NCBI GenBank assembly: GCA_002771585.1
Contig: PCTT01000038.1
Span: forward strand, 1 to 16,900
DNA: 16,900 nucleotides
Direction of reading: 5' to 3'
Source: Candidatus Campbellbacteria bacterium CG22_combo_CG10-13_8_21_14_all_36_13
GTDB lineage: Bacteria > Patescibacteriota > Minisyncoccia > Phycocordibacterales > PCTT01
Below the pieces are notes generated by a model. That model had not been told where the DNA came from, ran no database searches, and was given only the letters and a program-made list of their open reading frames with translations. Shown here piece by piece: positions 1 to 5,521 of the stretch (position 1 is the stretch's first letter; each line of letters opens with the position of its first letter). The position numbers were made by a program, and so were the translations under genes.

Positions 1-19
1 ATCATGATGTATTGATGTA

Positions 20-45
20 AATTATTACGATATATCGTAATAATT
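20..45. repeat. 26-bp perfect palindrome, copy 1
   Basis: This is a perfect palindrome with core TTACGATATATCGTAA. A second copy lies at 102-127 and a third at 16723-16748. Copies 1 and 2 are both preceded by TTGATGTAAA-like sequence, so the unit was probably duplicated together with its left flank. It resembles a dimeric regulator operator, but no gene start is close, and a recombination or mobile-repeat role is equally possible. Confidence 0.75.
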
Positions 46-72
46 CTTTTCTAAAATAATTATGTGATCACC

Positions 73-99
73 TATGTTAGTTATGTTGGTTATGTTGAT
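73..99. repeat. 9-bp tandem repeat, three units
   Basis: Three adjacent 9-mers of the form TATGTTRGT occupy 73-81, 82-90 and 91-99; the last ends in GAT. They lie between the two AT-rich palindromes. No function is evident. Confidence 0.7.
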
Positions 100-101
100 G
101 T

Positions 102-169
102 AAATATTACGATATATCGTAATATTTGTTAGAAGAAGGTCTTGCAAAAGTGCGCTGCACTTTTCCGCC
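102..169. repeat. 44-bp dispersed repeat plus variable-core hairpin (left copy)
   Basis: Positions 102-145 are identical to 16723-16766. They consist of the 26-bp palindrome and then TTAGAAGAAGGTCTTGC-type sequence. Directly after both copies comes a hairpin whose base is alike (AAAG...CTTT) but whose core differs: AAAGTGC-GCT-GCACTTT here and GAAAGTG-CGCAA-CACTTTC at 16767. Further hairpins follow at about 178-217 (stem TGATTTTTCTCTG) and 223-268, so 102-450 is a chain of stems with no credible gene. Confidence 0.75.
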
Positions 170-264
170 TGGCTCGTGATTTTTCTCTGTTTAGAGCAGA
201 GAAAAATATCACTGCGCCTCACAAAGCTAAAAAATGATGCGAAGGCATCATTTTTCTTTACGCT

Positions 265-450
265 TTGTGCCCTCGCCAGGATATCTTCCATTACATGGAC
301 GATACACCTTTCGCATCTCGCTTCGTCCAACTGTGACCGGACTCGCTGCGATATGCTCAAGGTCTTCGATTCCTGGTCAAAAGCTCCTCAGGAGCTTTCT
401 CGAGGGCACAATAAAAAATAACCAGTACAAATCTGGTTATTTTTTATTGT
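265..450 (-). other. tRNA-Arg(UCU) trailer with partial tRNA 3'-end copies
   Basis: This stretch lies directly downstream of the minus-strand tRNA-Arg(UCU). Positions 265-281 repeat the tRNA 3' end and flank (447-463) exactly for 17 bp, at a spacing of 182 bp. Positions 365-376 hold an inverted copy of the T-loop and T-stem (TTCGATTCCTGG). A palindrome (AAAGCTCCTCAGGAGCTTT, 380-398) interrupts it, and the acceptor part CGAGGGC follows at 401-407. The second tRNA-Arg has the same arrangement at 11747-11935. It could be a remnant of a small element inserted at the tRNA 3' end, or a structured trailer RNA. It is too short to encode an integrase. Confidence 0.7.
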
Positions 451-457
451 GCCCTCG
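401..457 (-). terminator. Terminator hairpin after tRNA-Arg(UCU)
   Basis: A perfect inverted repeat has 25-nt arms (401-425 and 433-457) and a 7-nt loop. On the minus strand it reads as an A-rich stem, a loop and then a T-rich run, as expected of an intrinsic terminator just after the tRNA. The stem extends into the last seven bases of the mature tRNA, so the acceptor strand could pair either with the tRNA 5' end or with the trailer. Confidence 0.75.
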
Positions 458-521
458 CCAGGAATCGAACCTGAATCGGGAGATTAGAAGTCTCCTGTTT
501 TATCCATTAAACTACGAGGGC
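451..521 (-). tRNA. tRNA-Arg, anticodon UCU
   Basis: The minus strand folds as a 71-nt cloverleaf. The acceptor is GCCCTCG/CGAGGGC, the D-arm contains AATGGATA, the anticodon stem is GGAGA/TCTCC with loop CTTCTAA (anticodon TCT), and the T-loop is TTCGATT. The discriminator base is A at 450 and CCA is not encoded. It decodes AGA and AGG, which are common Arg codons in this AT-rich DNA. It lies 40 bp after the last gene of the pilus cluster on the same strand and could be cotranscribed with it. Confidence 0.95.
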
Positions 522-560
522 GTAGCTATTGTTATACCAAATAAAAGCTTTATTTGAAAG

Positions 561-869
561 CTATCTATCGATGAGTCTATTAAATTCTAGTTGTTGTTTT
601 TGTATTTGTTCTGCCACAACATTTAGTTCTTCTTGACTAAATTCTGACTGAGTCGCTTCAAAAGTGTCATTTTTTTGGAAAAGCGTCCCATAACTAACAC
701 CGTAGAAAAGATAAATACACCAAACCGAAACTGCTATCAGGGCCACCAAGGTTGTTTGTACCAATATTTTCCAATCCTTCTCTTTTCTAGATGGCGCACC
801 AAACTTCTCAACGTTTTTTACATTTCTTTTTTTTATCAATTCTTTAATTTTTGAAAACTTTAATTTCAT
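561..869 (-). CDS. Small single-pass membrane protein of the pilus cluster
   Basis: The 102-residue protein has a strongly basic cytoplasmic N-terminus (residues 1-31, many Lys and Arg) and one membrane segment at about 35-58 (LVQTTLVALIAVSVWCIYLF). A short Gln/Glu-rich outer tail follows that could form a helix. The gene starts 3 nt after the stop of the PilO-like gene and is last in the pilM-N-O order. In Proteobacteria that slot is held by the lipoprotein PilP, but I see no lipobox and no PilP likeness. I do not recognise the family. By position it may be a lineage-specific partner of PilN/PilO. The stop is TAG. Confidence 0.8.
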   Translation of the reverse strand: MKLKFSKIKELIKKRNVKNVEKFGAPSRKEKDWKILVQTTLVALIAVSVWCIYLFYGVSYGTLFQKNDTFEATQSEFSQEELNVVAEQIQKQQLEFNRLIDR

Positions 870-872
870 GAC

Positions 873-1418
873 TTATTTCTTCTTTAAAACTTCAATAACA
901 ATTTCAGCATCCCACAATTCGGTGGTCGAAGCCACATTATCTGATTTTTTGTCAATTCTCATTGTTTTTATACTTTTACTATAAGGCAACGCGTCCATTA
1001 TATCGATAAAATTCTTTACACCAGACCAATCACCCTCAACCCTTAAATCTATTTTAAATATTTCAAATACAGGGTGCTTAGGTGTTTGTTCAGTAATATC
1101 AACCGACACAATATCTGGCTCTACTTTACTTTTGTATGCATAATTTTCTATATCGTTTATAAATAAAACTACACCATCAGGGTCTATAGAATATGAATCC
1201 AATATTTCTCTCTCTTCCTCGGTATCAATTATTATTCTCTCTAAGTTTTGTATTATGTTTTCTTTCTCTGTTTCTACCTTGAGCTCGTTGTCCAAAATAG
1301 AAAGTTTTTTATTAATACCGGAAATTAAAAAAATAACAACAAAAAAGGCCCCTGTTATAGACAACAAAATGGTTAGTGTTGTATAAAATATTTTTTTTGT
1401 TTTAGCTAGCGGTAACAT
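873..1418 (-). CDS. pilO: PilO-like type IV pilus inner-membrane protein
   Basis: The 181-residue protein has a short cytoplasmic N-terminus, one membrane helix (about 12-33) and a Glu/Lys-rich coiled-coil stretch (about 36-70). A C-terminal alpha/beta domain (about 75-178) includes a strand ending FKIDLRVEGDWSGVKNFIDI. This is the PilO plan: a bitopic protein that pairs with PilN through coiled coil and ferredoxin-like domains and links the pilus motor platform to the envelope. It is immediately downstream of the PilN-like gene, 3 nt from its stop. Sequence identity to classical PilO is likely low, so the call rests on architecture and gene order. A GspM/GspL-like secretion subunit would look similar. 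Confidence 0.72.
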   Translation of the reverse strand: MLPLAKTKKIFYTTLTILLSITGAFFVVIFLISGINKKLSILDNELKVETEKENIIQNLERIIIDTEEEREILDSYSIDPDGVVLFINDIENYAYKSKVEPDIVSVDITEQTPKHPVFEIFKIDLRVEGDWSGVKNFIDIMDALPYSKSIKTMRIDKKSDNVASTTELWDAEIVIEVLKKK

Positions 1419-1421
1419 ATT

Positions 1422-1976
1422 TTATTCTAAAGAGATTGTCGCATTTATAGAAAAAGATAAATCTATGTTTTCTTTAAGATTTGATACTGGCAACTCAACA
1501 GCCTTAAACATACCAGAAACCCTGAGAGCATTTGTAAAAGACAACAACTTATCACGTGTTTCGGAAACACCAGAAATTAAAACCTTGGATTCTTTTTGTT
1601 TTTCGTCCCCTAAAACGTATGAAAGACCGTTAAAATCTATACCACCGAGATTATCAGCAATTTCTATAACCGTATTTATCAAATTTGTCATTGAGACAGG
1701 GTCTTTTTCTTTTTTAAATAAAATTATGGCTTCTTTTGTCTTATTAAGAATCTCCACCTTTGTCTCATCTTGCTCTGTAGTTGTTTGAGCTCTTTTTTGT
1801 TCAACTTGAGATTGTTTTTCTTTTTCTTTAGTTAGAGAAACAAGATAAGAAGGTATAGACAAAACTAAACCAAAAAATAAAATTATAGACAGCAAGAACA
1901 TAACCGTGGTCATAAAACGAAGCCTGTACTCCTTTCTATTTTGTTTTTTTAGATTATCAGTTAATAAATTTGCCAT
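1422..1976 (-). CDS. pilN: PilN-like type IV pilus assembly protein
   Basis: The 184-residue protein has a basic N-terminus, a membrane helix at about 21-45 (FMTTVMFLLSIILFFGLVLS) and a Lys/Glu/Gln-rich coiled coil at about 48-95. A C-terminal ferredoxin-like domain follows, with the PilN-family pattern ISGVSETRDKLLSFTNAL and then MFKAVELP. In known systems the cytoplasmic tail of PilN binds PilM and its outer part pairs with PilO. The gene begins 9 bp after pilM and leads directly into pilO, so these genes are almost certainly one transcript. The start MANLLTDNLKKQ fits the usual short cytoplasmic tail. There is no clear Shine-Dalgarno. Confidence 0.8.
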   Translation of the reverse strand: MANLLTDNLKKQNRKEYRLRFMTTVMFLLSIILFFGLVLSIPSYLVSLTKEKEKQSQVEQKRAQTTTEQDETKVEILNKTKEAIILFKKEKDPVSMTNLINTVIEIADNLGGIDFNGLSYVLGDEKQKESKVLISGVSETRDKLLSFTNALRVSGMFKAVELPVSNLKENIDLSFSINATISLE

Positions 1977-1985
1977 AAAAATACA

Positions 1986-3080
1986 CTAAATTTCGTTACT
2001 TAAAGCAAGGCCGACAGCAGAAGCGTAGCCAAGAGAGTGATTAAAGTCTATCGGTGGCAAATACTTACCATCCTCAAACACATTAACCCATGTATTCCCT
2101 ATCTCAACAGAAGTGGAGAGGCCTGAAGACAAAAACTCTTTTAGGCCAGGCATTGTTGCATTTCCGCCACAAAGAATAATTTTTTCTATTTTTTCAGTTT
2201 TATTTCCTTTTTTTGATATATGTGTTTCCCAATATTCAAAACGACGACCGAGCTCGTCTCTTAAAACAGAAAGAGGGCTGTATATGGAACTATAAACGGA
2301 GCCGGCTCCTTTGTTTTTTGCACCAACTTCTTGTTTTATTTTTTCAGCTTCAGCAAATGTTATATTTTTGTCTTTTGCTATGGCGTTTATAAAAGAATCA
2401 CCACCAACCTCTAGTGTGGCTGTGTATTGAACGACTGTTCCTTTAACAATAGCAACACCCGTTCTTGTTCTGCCTATGTCGATAATCATATTTGCTAATT
2501 TGTTGTTTTTTGGTATTACCGCTCGTGCAAGTGTCTGTGCTTCAATTTCAAAAGCTATTGGAATCATTCCAGACTGCTCAAAAAAATTAAAGTATTGTTC
2601 AATGATTCCATTAGGCAAAACAGAAACGCCGATGTTTAAGTTGCCATCAACATGATCAATTATGTCATAATCAAACACTGCCTCGGAGGGAGAAAGAGGA
2701 ACATATTCCTGTAACTGAAGCTTTATCATATTGTGTAACTCTTTTTCTGAAACCATCGGAAGTGTCAAATTGAAACTATACGCATTTTCTTCTGGAACAG
2801 AAACACGAATAAAACAAAGGTCTAAGTCTTTTTTTATGCTTTTTAATATAGAAACCAGCGCTTCGTTATCTTTTACTATCCCACCTGTTATTATTCCGTC
2901 CGGAATATATTTATTCATATATTTACCAACTGTAAAATGTTTCTTTTTAGGAACAAGCTCAATAACCTTAATTGAGTGGTCGGACATATTTAAACCAACT
3001 GCCGGCATCCTGAGAATACTTGGCACATCAAGTCCAAAAATACCTCTCTTGGAGTTTTTTTGTTGGTGCAAATCACGCAT
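1986..3080 (-). CDS. pilM: Type IV pilus assembly protein PilM
   Basis: This 364-residue protein has the actin-like ATPase fold of PilM. Phosphate motif 1 is VGLNMSDHSIKVIEL (28-42) and phosphate motif 2 is DIGRTRTGVAIVKG (201-214). The nucleotide-binding loop is ILCGGNATMPG (302-312), and GYASAVGLAL (351-360) is a typical C-terminal helix. PilM is cytoplasmic and forms a ring that holds the N-terminal tail of PilN. About 25 residues precede the first motif, with several Lys and Arg. The start is favoured by a TATAAT hexamer ending 6 nt before the ATG. It heads the pilM-N-O set; no pilB, pilC or pilT gene is visible in the window. Confidence 0.92.
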   Translation of the reverse strand: MRDLHQQKNSKRGIFGLDVPSILRMPAVGLNMSDHSIKVIELVPKKKHFTVGKYMNKYIPDGIITGGIVKDNEALVSILKSIKKDLDLCFIRVSVPEENAYSFNLTLPMVSEKELHNMIKLQLQEYVPLSPSEAVFDYDIIDHVDGNLNIGVSVLPNGIIEQYFNFFEQSGMIPIAFEIEAQTLARAVIPKNNKLANMIIDIGRTRTGVAIVKGTVVQYTATLEVGGDSFINAIAKDKNITFAEAEKIKQEVGAKNKGAGSVYSSIYSPLSVLRDELGRRFEYWETHISKKGNKTEKIEKIILCGGNATMPGLKEFLSSGLSTSVEIGNTWVNVFEDGKYLPPIDFNHSLGYASAVGLALSNEI

Positions 3081-3086
3081 ATAATT

Positions 3087-3092
3087 ATTATA
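3087..3092 (-). promoter_or_regulatory. -10 element for pilM
   Basis: TATAAT is read on the minus strand in the 19-bp gap between the YqaA-type gene and pilM. It ends 6 nt before the pilM ATG, so transcription would begin at or next to the start codon (a leaderless mRNA). There is no good -35 match. Confidence 0.5.
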
Positions 3093-3099
3093 ACTTATC

Positions 3100-3687
3100 T
3101 TAGAAAATGAGTATAAGAATAACTATCGCAACAATTGTAAGGGTTATTATGTTGAAATATTTTGTAAACACGTCTAAAAACTTTTTACCAAACATCTTCA
3201 TAACATACCCGACCAAGAAAAATCTCATACCTCGACCCAAAATGGAAGCCACGACAAACTGTATAAAAGAAATTTTAAAAAGACCTGCTGTGATTGTAAA
3301 TATTTTATAAGGAATTGGAGTAAAAGCAGAAACAAAAACAGACCAAAACGCATGATTATTATATAAAGAAGAAACTGTTTCAAATTGTGGTTGTAGGTTA
3401 TAAGTTTTGATTATAAACTCACCAAAAACGTCAAAAAACATTAGCCCTATCAAATACCCAAATACGCCACCTATTACGGAGAAAAATGTTGTGAAAGAGG
3501 CGTAATAAAGCCACCTGTTGGCACCATACATAAGTATAGCAACAAGCATTACGTCTGGTGGTAATATAAAAAAAGACGCCTCAGAAAAAGAAATTAGAGC
3601 CAGCCAGTATTCCGCTTTTTTTGTATGAGCATTTTTTTCTATAAACAAAAAAAGTCTTTCTTTGTAGCTGTTAATTTTATCCATCAT
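3100..3687 (-). CDS. YqaA/DedA-related (VTT domain) membrane protein
   Basis: The 195-residue polytopic protein has about five hydrophobic segments. The second half carries the VTT signature of the SNARE-associated/DedA superfamily: FTPIPYKIFTITAGLFKI (about 122-139), then ASILGRGMRFFLVGYVMK. The first half has the re-entrant-like segment FSEASFFILPPDVMLVAILM. Small YqaA-like members usually have this length. DedA-related proteins help move polyprenyl-phosphate or phospholipids across membranes, which would suit the neighbouring peptidoglycan genes; that link is inference. It lies 4 nt after the MetRS-beta-like gene. The start MMDK could be either Met. Confidence 0.82.
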   Translation of the reverse strand: MMDKINSYKERLFLFIEKNAHTKKAEYWLALISFSEASFFILPPDVMLVAILMYGANRWLYYASFTTFFSVIGGVFGYLIGLMFFDVFGEFIIKTYNLQPQFETVSSLYNNHAFWSVFVSAFTPIPYKIFTITAGLFKISFIQFVVASILGRGMRFFLVGYVMKMFGKKFLDVFTKYFNIITLTIVAIVILILIF

Positions 3688-3691
3688 ATTT

Positions 3692-4027
3692 TTATGTAAC
3701 AGAAGAACCGGGTTTTATTTCTTTTTCTGGAACAATGAGCGCAAAAGTGTCACCTTCTTTTGCGGCAAGAATCATTCCATTACTTTCCACACCCTTCAAT
3801 TTTCTTGGTTCCAGATTAGCAATTATTAATATTTGCTTACCAACAAGATCTTCTGGTTTAAAAAACTCCTTGATACCAGAAACAATTTGTCTTGGTTCCT
3901 CGTCGCCACAGTCGACAATTAATTTATACAGCTTATCTGCACCCTCTATTTCATCAACCGAAAGTATTGTTGCAACCCTTATGTCACATTTTTTAAATTC
4001 TTCTAAATTAATCATTGGTTTAGGCAT
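3692..4027 (-). CDS. Stand-alone MetRS C-terminal (beta) tRNA-binding domain
   Basis: The 111-residue protein is a single OB-fold of the EMAP-II/Arc1p/MetG C-terminal family. It contains the usual DIRVATILSVDEIEGADKL (14-32), RQIVSGIKEF (46-55) and ANLEPRKLKGVESNGMILAA (70-89). In many bacteria this domain is the C-terminal dimerisation and tRNA-binding part of MetRS. Here it is a separate gene with no catalytic domain nearby. The RQIVSGI and ESNGMILAA blocks fit MetG-beta better than CsaA. It may act in trans on a MetRS encoded elsewhere or as a general tRNA chaperone. It sits 15 nt after ddl and is probably in the same transcript. Confidence 0.85.
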   Translation of the reverse strand: MPKPMINLEEFKKCDIRVATILSVDEIEGADKLYKLIVDCGDEEPRQIVSGIKEFFKPEDLVGKQILIIANLEPRKLKGVESNGMILAAKEGDTFALIVPEKEIKPGSSVT

Positions 4028-4042
4028 TAGCTTATAGAAAAA

Positions 4043-5245
4043 TTAGTTTATCGTGTTTTTATTACCTTGTAGTTTATTTGCTAATTTTGATGAGTCTGCG
4101 CCGTCAAGAATTCGGGACTCGAAAGAAGTTGTGATTATGTCATCTTCTTTATACTTTTCTAAAGCTGATTCTATTAATTTGCTAAGTAGCATACTAAAAT
4201 TGACACCTGTCTCTTTCCAAAGATGATGATACAGGGTACCGGGCAAGGTGTTTATTTCGTTTGCATATATTCTTTTAGTATCTCTATCATACAAAAAATC
4301 AATTCTTGCTATACCAGAACAGCCAAACAGCTCAAAAATGCTTTTGGAAAAAATTTGTATTTTCTCTATTGTTTTATCTTCTATGTTTTTTGGTGGTATA
4401 GAAAAAGATTTTTTATCTTCCCCTGTTTGCGCACCACCTCCTTCTATATATTTATCATCATAAGAAAACATATCTTTAGAGTAAAGCGATTCTTGTACAA
4501 GAGAAACCTCCAAATTAGAATGTCCTATTACTGAACAAGTTAAATCAGCCATATTACCAACGCCTCTTTCCACCAAAATTTTTGAGTCAAAATGAAAGGC
4601 AACCTCTATTGCGATAGAAAGATCTTTTTCTTCTTTTACTTTCGTAATACCTATAGAAGAACCGGTTCTTGCTGGTTTTACAAACACCGGCAAAGGAATT
4701 TTTTTTATCTCATTGTTTATATCTTCTTTGTGTTTATCCCAATCTCTTTTATAAAAAGAAACAAATTCTGTTGTTGGAATTCCATAGTGCTCATACAACT
4801 CTTTCGTGGCAACCTTATCCATAGCAAGAGCAGATGAAAGAACTCCACAGCCAACATAGGGCACACCAACGATTTCAAAAAGTCCTTGTAACGTACCGTC
4901 TTCGCCATTTCTTCCGTGAATTGCTGGAAATGCTATATCTATTTTTATTTCCTTTTTAAACAATGCGCCCTTATTAAAAACTATTTGTTTTTTAGCCTTC
5001 TCTAGAGACAAAGACCATCCGCCTAGATTTTTTAGTTTTTCTTTATAATTTTTGTCTTTAAAGAAATTAAGATCCGATAAACTCTCGTCAATATACCAAG
5101 CGCCATCTTTTGCAATATAAACAGGAACAACATTATATCCGAGATCCTTAAGTCCACTTATGGCGAGTGTTGCTGTAATAATAGAAACATCATGTTCTGG
5201 CGAACGAGACCCGAAAAACACTCCAATTGTTGGTTTAATTTCCAT
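4043..5245 (-). CDS. ddl: D-alanine--D-alanine ligase
   Basis: This ATP-grasp enzyme joins two D-alanines for the peptidoglycan stem. With the start used here it has 400 residues. Seen are SPEHDVS (15-21), HGRNGEDGTLQG (110-121), the ATP-binding KPARTGSSIG (190-199), omega-loop YDDKY (262-266), ARIDF (313-317) and metal ligands NEINTLPG (329-336). After LPG the sequence runs TLYHHLWKETG, so the serine that contacts the second D-Ala in E. coli DdlB is not evident. It also carries an N-domain insert and a C-terminal tail of about 35 residues, making it longer than typical Ddl. An in-frame ATG at 5257 would add MMYF. I prefer 5245 because TATGAT ends 7 nt upstream of it. Confidence 0.93.
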   Translation of the reverse strand: MEIKPTIGVFFGSRSPEHDVSIITATLAISGLKDLGYNVVPVYIAKDGAWYIDESLSDLNFFKDKNYKEKLKNLGGWSLSLEKAKKQIVFNKGALFKKEIKIDIAFPAIHGRNGEDGTLQGLFEIVGVPYVGCGVLSSALAMDKVATKELYEHYGIPTTEFVSFYKRDWDKHKEDINNEIKKIPLPVFVKPARTGSSIGITKVKEEKDLSIAIEVAFHFDSKILVERGVGNMADLTCSVIGHSNLEVSLVQESLYSKDMFSYDDKYIEGGGAQTGEDKKSFSIPPKNIEDKTIEKIQIFSKSIFELFGCSGIARIDFLYDRDTKRIYANEINTLPGTLYHHLWKETGVNFSMLLSKLIESALEKYKEDDIITTSFESRILDGADSSKLANKLQGNKNTIN

Positions 5246-5252
5246 GAAGTAC

Positions 5253-5258
5253 ATCATA
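5253..5258 (-). promoter_or_regulatory. -10 element for ddl
   Basis: TATGAT is read on the minus strand and ends 7 nt before the ATG at 5245, which predicts a leaderless ddl mRNA. It overlaps the alternative start at 5257, which argues against that start. Confidence 0.4.
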
Positions 5259-5386
5259 CAACAATTGTTGAGAATAATGAATTAGGAATTATATATTAGG
5301 TTAGGGCTTTCAGATTTCAGAGGCAACGTGTTTCTTAGCTCTTAGCTCCAAGCTCTTATCTCTAACCCGTCTTTCAACTTTATAAA

Positions 5387-5460
5387 CCCGCTACACCAAC
5401 CTTGCCTTCGACCCTGCCCGCAGTTACTTTGTAAATGCAAAGGCAAGATTGGTGTGCGGG
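5387..5460. repeat. Long imperfect inverted repeat between ddl and murF
   Basis: The arms at 5387-5408 and 5440-5460 (about 21 nt, cccgc.acaccaa.cttgcctt) are complementary apart from one extra base and one mismatch, with a loop of about 31 nt. It is GC-richer than its surroundings. With no T-run beside it, it looks more like a small repeat element than a terminator, although it could form a hairpin at the 3' end of the murF transcript. Confidence 0.65.
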
Positions 5461-5478
5461 TAAACTTTATAGACTTTA

Positions 5479-5500
5479 CCTGCCTTACCGGCAGGCAGGG
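5479..5500. repeat. REP-like palindrome, CTGCC-TACCGG-CAGG type (copy 1)
   Basis: The core TGCCTTACCGGCAGGCA is close to the palindrome at 12388-12407 and to the one at 16632-16649. Copies 1 and 2 lie next to ACTTTATAAAC-like and GGTGGAC/GGGTGG-like sequence, so the repeated unit is larger than the palindrome. All copies are intergenic. Confidence 0.7.
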
Positions 5501-5521
5501 CGGGTGGGTGAACTTTACAAA

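Noticed and set aside
375..403. Integron attC sites
   Set aside because: The hairpins lack the conserved R-box ends (RYYYAAC/GTTRRRY), and no cassette genes or integrase are present.
265..463. CRISPR array
   Set aside because: Only two direct copies exist, they belong to the tRNA 3' end, and there are no regular spacers or cas genes.
25..557. Open frames across the tRNA-Arg(UCU) trailer
   Set aside because: They are made of palindromes, tandem repeats and tRNA sequence read in frame; composition is not protein-like.
4223..4908. Plus- and minus-strand frames inside ddl
   Set aside because: They are out-of-frame shadows of a gene with all Ddl motifs and have biased, Phe/Tyr/Lys-rich composition.
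5280..5293. Shared 14-mer GAATTAGGAATTAT here and before the hydrolase gene
   Set aside because: It is short and AT-rich; it may be a micro-repeat, but two copies are too few to support a feature.
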